Origin: Rhodoferax sp. | Lineage (GTDB): Bacteria; Pseudomonadota; Gammaproteobacteria; Burkholderiales; Burkholderiaceae_C | NCBI GenBank assembly: GCA_031291295.1 | Contig: JARLJI010000244.1 | Span: 1-64,000, forward strand | Length of the DNA stretch: 64,000 nucleotides | Reading direction: 5' to 3' | In this document: in pieces, positions 54,921-63,164 of the stretch | Numbering within the stretch: position 1 is the first letter of the stretch | Layout: every line of letters begins with the position of its first letter | Program-made: the position numbers and the translations under genes | Notes under the pieces: generated by a model | What the model was told of the DNA's origin: nothing | The model's database searches: none | The model's input: only the letters and a program-made list of their open reading frames with translations

Positions 54921-56129
54921 TCAGACGCGCTCGAAGATGCCGGCGGCGCCCTGCCCCATGCCCACGCACATGGTGACCATGCCGTATTTCTTATTGTGCC
55001 GTTTGAGCGCATGCACCACTGTCGCGGAACGGATAGCCCCGGTGGCCCCCAGGGGATGGCCGAGCGCGATGGCGCCGCCCATGGGATTGACTCGGGCCGG
55101 GTCGAGCCCCAGCGTGTTGATGACCGCCAGCGACTGCGCGGCAAAGGCTTCGTTGAGCTCGATCCAGTCCATGTCGTCCAGCGTGAGGCCGGCGTAGCGC
55201 AGCGCCGCCGGGATCGCCTCGATCGGGCCGATGCCCATGAGGTGCGGCGGCACGCCGCGGCTGGCGTAGCTGACAAAGCGCGCCAGCGGCGTGAGGCCGA
55301 AACGCTGGATGGCCGCCTCACTCGCCAGGATCAGCGCGCCCGCGCCATCCGAGGTTTGCGAGCTGTTGCCGGCCGTGACCGAGCCGCGCGCCGCAAACAC
55401 GGTCTTGAGCCTGGCCAGGCCTTCAACGGTGGTGTCGGGGCGCGCGCCTTCGTCAAGGCTCACGGTGCGCTTGGTGACGCTGACTTCGGCCGAGTCCAGG
55501 TCCACGGAGCGTTCGGCAACTTCAACCGGCGTAATCTCGTCGGTGAACTCGCCGGCTTTCATCGCGGCGACGGCCTTCATGTTCGACCGATACGCAAACT
55601 CGTCCTGCGCCTCACGGCTCACCTTCCACTGCTGCGCGACCTTCTCGGCCGTCAGGCCCATGCCGTAGGCGATGCCGTAGCTCTCGACATCGTCGGTGTT
55701 GGCGAAAATGGTGGGCGAGAGACTGGGCGAGTTGCCCATCATCGGCACCATGCTCATGCTCTCGGTGCCGGCGGCGATCATCACGTCGGCCTCGCCCACG
55801 CGGATGCGGTCGGCCGCCATCTGCACGGCCGACAGGCCCGAGGCGCAAAAGCGGTTCACGGTGATGCCGCCCACGCTCTTGGGCAGGCCCGCGAGGATGG
55901 CGCCGATGCGCGCCACGTTCAGGCCCTGCTGGGCCTCGGGAATCGCGCAGCCGCAGATCACGTCTTCAATGGCCTTCGGGTCCAGCCCCGGCACCTGCGC
56001 CAGCGCCGCACGCAGCGCCGTGGCCAGCAGGTCGTCCGGGCGGGTGTTGCGGAAGAACCCGCGGTGCGAACGCCCGATCGGCGTGCGCGTGGCGGCAACG
56101 ATGTAGGCGTCTTGAACTTGTTTGCTCAT
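54921..56129 (-). CDS. fadA: Acetyl-CoA C-acyltransferase (3-ketoacyl-CoA thiolase)
   Basis: 402 aa. Nucleophilic Cys in ITVNRFCASGLSAVQ (near residue 95), IALGHPLGATGAIR with the catalytic His, and the second Cys in TMCVGMGQGAAGIF. It cleaves 3-ketoacyl-CoA to acetyl-CoA and a shortened acyl-CoA. Its ATG overlaps the stop of the DUF559 gene, and its ribosome binding site AGGAG lies inside that gene's last codons. In the ancestral operon it probably followed the multifunctional enzyme directly. Confidence 0.92.
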   Translation of the reverse strand: MSKQVQDAYIVAATRTPIGRSHRGFFRNTRPDDLLATALRAALAQVPGLDPKAIEDVICGCAIPEAQQGLNVARIGAILAGLPKSVGGITVNRFCASGLSAVQMAADRIRVGEADVMIAAGTESMSMVPMMGNSPSLSPTIFANTDDVESYGIAYGMGLTAEKVAQQWKVSREAQDEFAYRSNMKAVAAMKAGEFTDEITPVEVAERSVDLDSAEVSVTKRTVSLDEGARPDTTVEGLARLKTVFAARGSVTAGNSSQTSDGAGALILASEAAIQRFGLTPLARFVSYASRGVPPHLMGIGPIEAIPAALRYAGLTLDDMDWIELNEAFAAQSLAVINTLGLDPARVNPMGGAIALGHPLGATGAIRSATVVHALKRHNKKYGMVTMCVGMGQGAAGIFERV

Positions 56130-56545
56130 GATGAAGCTCCTGGGTGGTTTTGCTCCTTCCCCCTCCGGGGGAAGGCTGGGATGGGGGCCGGCACCGCCAG
56201 CGCAGCCAGGCGATCAGCAATCACCTGAAGCACCCCATCGAGATTGAGAAACGGTGCATTCGTCGGAAAGCGCAACACTTCGAACCCATGTGCGCGAAAA
56301 AACGCATCGCGCCTCGCATCGTAGGCTTCCTGATCCTGATGCTGCGATCCGTCGAGTTCAACGACCAATTTGGGATACAGGCAAGTGAAATCGGCGATGT
56401 AGCTGCCCAGCGGGTGCTGGCGCCGAAACTTCACGCCCAATTGCTCGCCGCGCAGACGCGACCACAGCTTGCGCTCAGAGTCGGTCATCGCCGTGCGCAA
56501 GGCACGCGCATTGGTCTGCGCGGCGGGAGTGGATTGGTGTTGCAC
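56126..56545 (-). CDS. DUF559 (Vsr-like) endonuclease-domain protein in an inverted-repeat cassette
   Basis: 139 aa from a GTG at 56545; the ATG at 56488 (MTDSERKLWSRLR) is the alternative and begins at the conserved domain. LRGEQLGVKFRRQHPLGSYI, ADFTCLYPKLVVELDGSQH and YDARRDAFFRAHGFEVLRF are the DUF559 hallmarks, with D52, E63 and D65 as possible metal ligands of the very-short-patch-repair-like nuclease fold. The C-terminal 25 residues (about PIPAFPRRGKEQ) are encoded by the left inverted repeat. No strong ribosome binding site. It interrupts a metabolic operon to which it has no evident link. Confidence 0.85.
   Translation of the reverse strand: MQHQSTPAAQTNARALRTAMTDSERKLWSRLRGEQLGVKFRRQHPLGSYIADFTCLYPKLVVELDGSQHQDQEAYDARRDAFFRAHGFEVLRFPTNAPFLNLDGVLQVIADRLAALAVPAPIPAFPRRGKEQNHPGASS
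56153..56188 (+). repeat. Left inverted repeat of the DUF559 cassette
   Basis: 36 bases, CTCCTTCCCCCTCCGGGGGA then AGGCTGGGATGGGGGC. It matches the reverse complement of 56569-56604 at 34 of 36 positions. It contains its own hairpin (CTTCCCCC / GGGGGAAG) and lies inside the 3' end of the DUF559 frame. Confidence 0.9.
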
Positions 56546-56568
56546 GATGGCGTGGTTTGTGGCGCTTT

Positions 56569-56604
56569 GCCCCCATCCCTGCCTTCCCCCAGAGGGGGAA
56601 GGAG
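56569..56604 (-). repeat. Right inverted repeat of the DUF559 cassette
   Basis: 36 bases, reading on the minus strand CTCCTTCCCCCTCTGGGGGA then AGGCAGGGATGGGGGC. It lies between the multifunctional enzyme stop (56617) and the DUF559 start, differing from the left repeat at two positions. Confidence 0.9.
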
Positions 56605-56616
56605 AAGGGCAAAGGG

Positions 56617-59016
56617 TCAGTTCCGTACGGGTTTTCCTGTGCTGAGCATGCCCATGATGCGTTCCTGGGTCTTCGGGTGTTCCAGCAGCGCGCCGAAGGC
56701 GCGGCGTTCCAGCGTCATTACGTATTCCTCCGTCACCAGCGTGCCGGCGTCCACGTCACCGCCCGTGACCACGCCGGCAATCAGGCTGGCAATGTGAAAG
56801 TCGTGCTGGCTGATAAAGCCGCCGTCGCGCATGTTCACGAGCTGCCCCTGGATGGTGGCCCGGCCAGCGCGCCCGGCCACCGGGAACAGGCGCTTGTGCG
56901 GCGCGCGGTAGCCGCCCAGCGCCATCGCCTTCGCTTCGTTCAGCGCCACGAACAGCAGTTCGTCCTTGTTCGGCACGAACAGGTCGCTGTCCAGCAGGTA
57001 GCCGAGCTTGCGCGATTCGAGCGCGCTGGTGCCGACCTTGGCCATGGCGGCCGCGGTAAAGCCTTCGGTCAAAAACGGCAGCAGATCCTTGCCCGTACTG
57101 GTGGCCGCGTTCTCGGCGGCGCGCCGGGCGATGTAGGTCAGGCCGCCGGCGCCGGGCACCAGGCCCACGCCCACTTCGACCAGACCGATGTAGCTCTCCA
57201 TATGGACCACGCGGCGTGCCGAGTACGCGGCCATTTCGCAGCCGCCGCCCAGCGCCAGGCCGCGCACGGCAGACACCACCGGCACGCTGGCGTAGCGCAG
57301 CTTGAGCATGATGCGCTGCAGTTCATGCTCGGCCTCGTCGATGGCGGCGACGCCGCCGACCATGAAGCCCGGCAGCATGGCCTGCAGGTCGGCGCCGGCG
57401 CTGAAGGGCTCGTCGCCCGACCAGATCACCACGCCCTGATAGTCCTTCTCGGCCAGGTCCACCGCCAGCGACAGGCCTTCGGCCACGTCCGGGCTGATGG
57501 CGTGCATCTTGGTCTTGATGCTGGCGATGACGACCTCATCATCGAGCGTCCACAGGCGGATCGCGGCGTCTTCGTGCAGCGTCTTGCCGGCCGTCCTGAA
57601 ATCGGGCAGGGACTCGCCCCGCAATTTCTCGGGAAAATGCTGCCTAGCGTAGACGGGCAGCGCACGTCGCGCTATAAATTTCTGAGCAGATGCGCTCCAC
57701 GAGCCGGCTGCCGTGTGCACGCCACCGGCCTCGGGCACGGGGCCGGTGAACACCCAATCGGGCAGCGGCGCCCTGGACAGCGCCTTGCCTGCATCGATGT
57801 CCTCCTGCACCATCTTCGCCACCTCGACCCAGCCCGCTTCCTGCCAGAGCTCGAACGGCCCCTGCTGCATGCCGAAGCCCCAGCGCAGGCACAAGTCCAC
57901 GTCGCGCGCGGTCTCGGCGATGGTGGCCAGGTGCACGGCCGCATAGTGAAAGCTGTTGCGCAGGATCGCCCACAGAAAGCGTCCTTGGGCGCCCTCGCTG
58001 TCCCGCAGCAGCTTCAGACGCTCGCCCGCAGGCTTCTTGAGCATGCGGGCGTAGACCTCGTCGGCCTTCGCGCCGGCGGGCACGTAATCCTTGCTCGCGA
58101 GATCGAAGCGCAGCACGTCGCGCCCCACCTTCTTGTAGAAGCCCGCCTTGGTCTTCTGGCCCAGGTTACCGAGTTCCAGCAGAGTCTTGAGCACCTCGGG
58201 CGTGCCAAAGCTCGCGTAGAACGGGTCGCTCTGTTCGTTCAGATTGTTCTGCAGCGTCTCTATCACGTGGGCCATGGTGTCCAGGCCCACCACGTCGGCG
58301 GTGCGGAAGGTGCCCGAGCTCGCGCGGCCCAGCTTCCTGCCCGTGAGGTCGTCCACCACGTCGAACGTCAGGCCGAAGTTGTCCACCTCCTTCATGGTCG
58401 CCAGCATGCCGGCGATGCCGACGCGGTTGGCTATGATGTTGGGCGTGTCGGGCGCGCCCACCACGCCCTTGCCCAGGCCGCTGGTGACGAAGGTTTCCAG
58501 ATCGTCGAGAATTTGCGGCTCGGTGGTCGGCGTGTTGATCAGCTCCACCAAGTACATATAGCGCGGCGGGTTGAAGAAGTGGATGCCACAAAAGCGCGGC
58601 TTGATTTCCCCGGGCAGCGCCTCGCTGAGCTTGGTGATGGACAGGCCCGAGGTGTTGGACGCCACGATGGCGTGCGGCGCAAGAAACGGCGCGATCTTGC
58701 GGTACAGGTCGAGCTTCCAGTCCATGCGCTCGGCGATGGCCTCGATCACCAGATCGCACTCCTTGAGCACGTCCATGTGCTCTTCGTAGTTGGCCTGCTG
58801 GATCAGCACGGCATCGTCCGCCACGCCCAGCGGCGACGGCTTGAGCTTCTTCAGGCCCTCGATGGCGCGGGTGACGATGCCGTTTTTCGGACCATCCTTG
58901 GCGGGCAGGTCGAACAGCACCACCGGCACGCGGACATTGACCAGGTGCGCCGCGATCTGCGCACCCATCACACCGGCGCCGAGCACGGCGACTTTGCGAA
59001 CTTGAAATCGGTTCAT
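56617..59016 (-). CDS. 3-hydroxyacyl-CoA dehydrogenase / enoyl-CoA hydratase, FadN-like
   Basis: 799 aa from the ATG at 59016. Domain order is dehydrogenase first: VAVLGAGVMGAQIAAHL at 9-25 (NAD), CGIHFFNPPRYMYLVELI, then the C-terminal 3HCDH domain. The crotonase domain comes last (about 510-720): SGDEPFSAGADLQAM, LALGGGCEMAAYSARRVV and GLVEVGVGLVPGAGG. This order and length match FadN rather than FadB/FadJ. It hydrates enoyl-CoA and oxidises the 3-hydroxyacyl-CoA. Partner thiolase is 487 bases downstream, beyond the DUF559 cassette. Confidence 0.92.
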   Translation of the reverse strand: MNRFQVRKVAVLGAGVMGAQIAAHLVNVRVPVVLFDLPAKDGPKNGIVTRAIEGLKKLKPSPLGVADDAVLIQQANYEEHMDVLKECDLVIEAIAERMDWKLDLYRKIAPFLAPHAIVASNTSGLSITKLSEALPGEIKPRFCGIHFFNPPRYMYLVELINTPTTEPQILDDLETFVTSGLGKGVVGAPDTPNIIANRVGIAGMLATMKEVDNFGLTFDVVDDLTGRKLGRASSGTFRTADVVGLDTMAHVIETLQNNLNEQSDPFYASFGTPEVLKTLLELGNLGQKTKAGFYKKVGRDVLRFDLASKDYVPAGAKADEVYARMLKKPAGERLKLLRDSEGAQGRFLWAILRNSFHYAAVHLATIAETARDVDLCLRWGFGMQQGPFELWQEAGWVEVAKMVQEDIDAGKALSRAPLPDWVFTGPVPEAGGVHTAAGSWSASAQKFIARRALPVYARQHFPEKLRGESLPDFRTAGKTLHEDAAIRLWTLDDEVVIASIKTKMHAISPDVAEGLSLAVDLAEKDYQGVVIWSGDEPFSAGADLQAMLPGFMVGGVAAIDEAEHELQRIMLKLRYASVPVVSAVRGLALGGGCEMAAYSARRVVHMESYIGLVEVGVGLVPGAGGLTYIARRAAENAATSTGKDLLPFLTEGFTAAAMAKVGTSALESRKLGYLLDSDLFVPNKDELLFVALNEAKAMALGGYRAPHKRLFPVAGRAGRATIQGQLVNMRDGGFISQHDFHIASLIAGVVTGGDVDAGTLVTEEYVMTLERRAFGALLEHPKTQERIMGMLSTGKPVRN

Positions 59017-59048
59017 GAGTTTTCCAGAAAAGAGTTTGCGATGCGCCG

Positions 59049-59489
59049 TCACTCGACGCGCAGCCACACCTGGGTGCGGTAGAACGGACCCAGGTAGCCA
59101 CGCACCTCGAGCTTCTTGCCGCCGTCCACGGGTTTGAGGCGGGTGCGGTAGACCTTGCCGTTGTTCGGGTCGACAATGTCGCCGCCGTCCCACACGGTCT
59201 TGTCGTCGGCACTTTGCTTGAGGTGACGCAGGATGGTCAGCCCCACCAGCGGCTTGTCCTTGCGATCGTCGGTGCATTTGTCGCACACGGCGTCGGGCTT
59301 GGCGGCGGCAGGGTCCAGCAGCTTCTCGATGCTGCCGCTGTACACGCCCGCGTTGTCCTTGATGCGCACCAGGGATTTTTCGGCCTTGGTGTCGTCGTCA
59401 ATGGTTTTCCATACACCGACCGGGCTCATCTGCGCCATCGCAGAGGTGCCAAACGCTACAAAACCAATAGCAATCAGTGCTTTAAACAT
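59049..59489 (-). CDS. DUF2147 secreted protein
   Basis: 146 aa from the ATG at 59489. Residues about 1-20 (MFKALIAIGFVAFGTSAMAQ) are a signal peptide; the mature part starts MSPVGVWKTIDDDTKAEKSL, the DUF2147 signature, and has a CDKC pair. The start codon and the first 13 or so codons fall in family-A repeat A10. Function is unknown; in this family genes often accompany fatty-acid metabolism genes. It lies between the acyl-CoA dehydrogenase and the multifunctional enzyme. Confidence 0.85.
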   Translation of the reverse strand: MFKALIAIGFVAFGTSAMAQMSPVGVWKTIDDDTKAEKSLVRIKDNAGVYSGSIEKLLDPAAAKPDAVCDKCTDDRKDKPLVGLTILRHLKQSADDKTVWDGGDIVDPNNGKVYRTRLKPVDGGKKLEVRGYLGPFYRTQVWLRVE

Positions 59490-59510
59490 AAGGGCTCCAG
59501 GCAAAAATGA
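59455..59510 (+). repeat. Dispersed repeat family A, copy A10, at the start of the DUF2147 gene
   Basis: GCTACAAAACCAATAGCAAT, CAGTGCTTTAAACATAAGGG and CTCCAGGCAAAAATGAC. Same core, AAGGGCT block and A-rich end as A1, A2 and A9. The minus strand supplies the ATG and early signal-peptide codons of the DUF2147 gene. Confidence 0.65.
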
Positions 59511-59563
59511 CTTGAAAAACGGGCACCGGGCTGACACTGAGCGGGCAGCGATCCGGCGCCCGG

Positions 59564-61375
59564 TCAGGCAAACACGGCATCCGTCTCCATCAGCACCTTG
59601 CTGCCCGAGCGCGCGGTGCGCATCAGCGTCGCCGTCTCAGGGAACAGCCGGGCGAAGTAGAAGCGCGCCGTCTGCAGCTTGCCCCGGTAGAACGGGTCGG
59701 CCGGCTTGCCTTGTGATTGCGCGGCCGCGATTTCCTTCAGCGCCACCTGCGCCATGCGGGCCCAGAAATAGCCGAACACCAGGTGGCCGGCCACGCGCAG
59801 GTAGTCCACCGCGGCGGCGCCCACTTCGTCGGCGTTCTGGAACGCCTTGAACCCCAGTTCGGTCGTGAGCTTGGTGATCTGGTCGCCCAGGACCGCCAGC
59901 GGGTTGATGAACTCGGCCATCTTCTCGTTGACGCCCTCTTCTTCCACCAGCTGGCCCACCAGTTTGCCGAACTTTCTGAGCGTGGCGCCGTTGTTGCCCA
60001 GCACCTTGCGCCCCAGCAGGTCGAGCGACTGGATGGTGTTGGTGCCCTCGTAGATCATGTTGATGCGGGCATCGCGCACAAACTGCTCCATACCCCATTC
60101 CTTGATGTAGCCGTGGCCACCGAACACCTGCTGGCAGGCCGAGGTCGCGGTCCAGCCGTTGTCGGTGATGAAGGCTTTCACAATGGGCGTGAGCAGGGCC
60201 ACCAGCTCAGCCGCGTCCTGGCGCACCTTCTCGTCGGGGTGGCTCAGTTCCTTGTCGATCAAGAGCGCGCAGTACAGGCTCAGGGCGCGGCCGCCTTCGG
60301 CATAGGCCTTGGCCGTCAGCAGCATCTTGCGCACGTCGGGGTGCACCAGGATGCCATCGGCGGGCTGGTCCTTGTTCTTCGGGCCCGTCAACGAGCGGCC
60401 CTGGATGCGGTCCTTGGCATAGGCCAGCGCGTTCTGGTAGGCCACCTCGGTCAGGCCCAGCGACTGCATGCCCACGCCGATGCGCGCGGCATTCATCATC
60501 ACGAACATGGCGGCGAGGCCCTTGTTGGGCTGGCCGACCAGCCAGCCCTGCGCGCCCTCGAGCACGATTTGCGCGGTGGCGTTGCCGTGGATGCCCATCT
60601 TGTGTTCCAGGCCGGCGCAGTAGATGCCGTTGCGCGCGCCCAGCGTGCCATCCTTGTTCACCAGGAACTTCGGCACGATGAACAGCGAAATCCCCTTGCT
60701 GCCCTGCGGCGCATCGGGCAACCGGGCCAGCACCAGGTGGATGATGTTGCTCACCATGTCGTGCTCGCCGGCGCTGATGAAGATTTTGTTGCCGGTGATC
60801 TTGTAGCTGCCGTCCACCAATGGTTCCGCCTTGGTGCGTAAGAGCCCCAGGTCGGTGCCGCAATGCGGCTCGGTCAGGCACATGGTGCCGGTCCACTCGC
60901 CGCTGGTGAGCTTGGGCAGGTAGGTCTGCTTCTGCGCGTCGGTGCCGTGCGTGTGCAGGCATTCGTAGGCGCCGTGCGTCAGTCCCGGGTACATGGTCCA
61001 GGCCTGGTTCGCGCTGTTGAGCATCTCGTAGAAGCACTGGTTCACCACGATCGGCAAGCCCTGGCCGCCATACGCCGGATCGCCGCTGAGCGCGGGCCAG
61101 CCGCCTTCCACATATTTGGCATAGGCCGCCTTGAAGCCCTTGGGCGTGGTGACCTCGTGAGTGCTCTGGTCCAGCACGCAGCCCTCGGTGTCGCCGCTGA
61201 TGTTCAGCGGGAAGGTGACCTCCTGCGCGAACTTGCCGCCTTCTTCCAGGATGGCACTGATGGTGTCCACGTCGACATCGGCGTGCTTGGGCATGGCCTT
61301 GAATTCATCGGTGACCTTGAGCACCTCGTGCATCACGAAGTGCATGTCGCGCAGGGGCGGCGTGTAGGTAGGCAT
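59564..61375 (-). CDS. Acyl-CoA dehydrogenase (DmdC-like, long form)
   Basis: 603 aa, longer than the 380-aa classical enzymes, as in DmdC/FadE-like members with an added C-terminal domain. GTMCLTEPHCGTDLGLLRTK (FAD/substrate loop), GNKIFISAGEHDM, FGGHGYIKEWGMEQFVRDAR and YEGTNTIQSLDLLGRKVL are the diagnostic blocks. It introduces the trans-2 double bond into acyl-CoA, the first step of beta-oxidation. It follows the TetR gene by 5 bases. Confidence 0.92.
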   Translation of the reverse strand: MPTYTPPLRDMHFVMHEVLKVTDEFKAMPKHADVDVDTISAILEEGGKFAQEVTFPLNISGDTEGCVLDQSTHEVTTPKGFKAAYAKYVEGGWPALSGDPAYGGQGLPIVVNQCFYEMLNSANQAWTMYPGLTHGAYECLHTHGTDAQKQTYLPKLTSGEWTGTMCLTEPHCGTDLGLLRTKAEPLVDGSYKITGNKIFISAGEHDMVSNIIHLVLARLPDAPQGSKGISLFIVPKFLVNKDGTLGARNGIYCAGLEHKMGIHGNATAQIVLEGAQGWLVGQPNKGLAAMFVMMNAARIGVGMQSLGLTEVAYQNALAYAKDRIQGRSLTGPKNKDQPADGILVHPDVRKMLLTAKAYAEGGRALSLYCALLIDKELSHPDEKVRQDAAELVALLTPIVKAFITDNGWTATSACQQVFGGHGYIKEWGMEQFVRDARINMIYEGTNTIQSLDLLGRKVLGNNGATLRKFGKLVGQLVEEEGVNEKMAEFINPLAVLGDQITKLTTELGFKAFQNADEVGAAAVDYLRVAGHLVFGYFWARMAQVALKEIAAAQSQGKPADPFYRGKLQTARFYFARLFPETATLMRTARSGSKVLMETDAVFA

Positions 61376-61380
61376 GGTGG

Positions 61381-62118
61381 TTACTCCTTGGTGCTGGGGG
61401 TGGTCTTGGTGGATGGGGTGGATCGGCCGACCGGCCTGGCTGCCGCGTCGTTGCCGTAGCGGGCCAGGATGTGGTCGAAGCCGGTGTTGGCGCGTGCGAT
61501 CGAGCCGGGGCTTTTCAGGAAACGCGCCTCGTAGTGCAGCGCCAGGATGAGGCCGTGAATCTCGAACGCCATCTGCCGCTCGTCGGCGTCAAGGCGCAAA
61601 TGGCCTTCTTCCTTGGCCTGCACCACCGCGCGGACCATGGCCGCCAGCCAGGTCCCGACTGAACTGGCGAGCGCGTCGCGCACCGGGCCGGGCCGGTCGT
61701 CGAACTCGACCGCGCCGCTGATGTACAGGCAGCCCGAGTCGATTTCAGCCGAGGTGCGCTTCATCCAGTTGACAAACAGCGCACGCAGCCGCGGCAGCCC
61801 GCGCGGCTCGCGCAGGGCCGGGCCAAACACCTCGCCCTCGAAGCGGTCGTGGTACTCGCGGATAACCGAGATCTGCAGTTCCTCGCGCGAGCCGAAATGG
61901 GCGAACACGCCCGACTTGCTCATGCGCGTGACTTCGGCCAGCGCGCCGATGGACAGGCCCTCCAGACCGATCTGGGTGGCCAGTCCCAGGGCTGCATCCA
62001 CGATGGTGGCCTTGGTCTGCTGGCCCTTGTGCAAGGCCGGGCTAGCCTCGCCGGCGGGCCGGCGGCTCTTGCGCTGACCAGCGCCGAGGGTCTTGCGGGG
62101 GTGTTCGGTGACAGGCAT
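61381..62118 (-). CDS. TetR-family regulator of the beta-oxidation cluster
   Basis: 245 aa. A 30-residue basic N-terminal extension precedes the helix-turn-helix (TKATIVDAALGLATQIGLEG, then GALAEVTRMSKSGVFAHFGS). A ligand-binding domain follows. The C-terminal TPSTKTTPSTKE is a low-complexity tail. First gene of the operon; the palindromic operator at 62140-62151 lies 21 bases upstream of its start, so it should repress itself and the whole cluster, with acyl-CoA as a plausible inducer. Confidence 0.9.
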   Translation of the reverse strand: MPVTEHPRKTLGAGQRKSRRPAGEASPALHKGQQTKATIVDAALGLATQIGLEGLSIGALAEVTRMSKSGVFAHFGSREELQISVIREYHDRFEGEVFGPALREPRGLPRLRALFVNWMKRTSAEIDSGCLYISGAVEFDDRPGPVRDALASSVGTWLAAMVRAVVQAKEEGHLRLDADERQMAFEIHGLILALHYEARFLKSPGSIARANTGFDHILARYGNDAAARPVGRSTPSTKTTPSTKE

Positions 62119-62129
62119 GGGGTCCAGAC

Positions 62130-62157
62130 AAAATAAAACGAACGATCGTTCTATTTT
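62130..62157. promoter_or_regulatory. TetR operator upstream of the beta-oxidation cluster
   Basis: A perfect 12-bp palindrome GAACGATCGTTC at 62140-62151 with AT-rich flanks (AAAATAAAAC and TATTTT). It is typical of TetR-family acyl-CoA-responsive operators in position and form. Confidence 0.85.
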
Positions 62158-62237
62158 GCAGGACTTTTAGATACCCCGGCCCAAGCTGAGGGCTTCTAGA
62201 GGATGTCTTCTAAGAAGTCCCCGGGGAAACCCTCGAA

Positions 62238-63092
62238 TCAATCCTGCAACTTGAACGGCACCACCACCTGGCGCTGCTCGCCCAGGCCTTCGATGCCGAG
62301 CGTCATGACGTCGCCCTTCTTGAGGAAGGTTGGCGGCTTCATGCCCATGCCGACACCGGGCGGCGTGCCCGTGGTGATCACGTCGCCGGGCATCAAGGTC
62401 ATGAACTGGCTCACGTAGCTGACGATCTTGGCCACGCCAAAAATCATGGTCTTCGTATTGCCGGTCTGCCTGCGCTCGCCGTTCAGGTCGAGCCACATCG
62501 CGAGCTTTTGCGGATTCGGCAACTCGTCGCGCGTTACCAGCCAGGGGCCGATGGGACCGAAGGTGTCGCAGCCCTTGCCCTTGTCCCATTGCGATCCGCG
62601 CTCCAACTGGAATTCACGCTCGCTCACATCGTTGACCGTACAGTAACCCGCCACGAAATTGAGCGCGTCTTTCTGCGACACATAGCGCGCCCGCGTGCCG
62701 ATGACCACGCCGAGCTCGACTTCCCAGTCCGACTTGACCGAACCCTTGGGCAGCATCACCGCGTCGTTGGGCCCCTGGATGCAGGTCGTGGCCTTCATGA
62801 ACACGATCGGTTCTTTCGGGATGGGCATGTTGGACTCGGCCGCATGGTCGGAGTAGTTCAGGCCGATCGCAATGAACTTGCCGACGCCCGCCACCGGGCA
62901 GCCCAGGCGCGGCGCGCCCCTGACGCGCGCCAGCTTGTCCACCTTGAGCTTGCGCAGCCGGGCCAACGCCTTGTCGTCGAGCTGGTCGGGGGTGATGTCT
63001 TTCAGCACAGTGCTCAGGTCGCGCAGCTGGCCATCGCCATCGATCAGGCCGGGCTTCTCTTTACCGGGGTTGCCATAGCGAACGAGTTTCAT
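62238..63092 (-). CDS. Fumarylacetoacetate hydrolase-family protein (diketo-deoxy-fuconate/rhamnonate hydrolase-like)
   Basis: 284 aa. FAH fold: GKFIAIGLNYSDHAAESNMP, IVFMKATTCIQGPNDAVMLP, SDWEVELGVVIG (metal-binding Glu pair), DVSEREFQLERGSQWDKGKG and ITTGTPPGVGMGMKPP. This resembles the hydrolases that split 2,4-diketo-3-deoxy sugar acids in the L-rhamnonate/L-fuconate routes. The adjacent SDR fits the preceding step. AAAGGAACC lies upstream of the ATG. Other C-C or C-O bond hydrolases of the family cannot be excluded. Confidence 0.8.
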   Translation of the reverse strand: MKLVRYGNPGKEKPGLIDGDGQLRDLSTVLKDITPDQLDDKALARLRKLKVDKLARVRGAPRLGCPVAGVGKFIAIGLNYSDHAAESNMPIPKEPIVFMKATTCIQGPNDAVMLPKGSVKSDWEVELGVVIGTRARYVSQKDALNFVAGYCTVNDVSEREFQLERGSQWDKGKGCDTFGPIGPWLVTRDELPNPQKLAMWLDLNGERRQTGNTKTMIFGVAKIVSYVSQFMTLMPGDVITTGTPPGVGMGMKPPTFLKKGDVMTLGIEGLGEQRQVVVPFKLQD

Positions 63093-63164
63093 CGGGTTCC
63101 TTTCAGTTTGAAGAGTGGACTGTAAGTCAGCAGGTGGAGCGACCGCCCGACAGGCCGAGCCGGT

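Noticed and set aside
57650..57700. GCTATAAATTTCTGAGC within the FadN-like gene as a possible family-A repeat
   Set aside because: The encoded residues fit the expected protein sequence and length there, and the flanking repeat blocks are absent.
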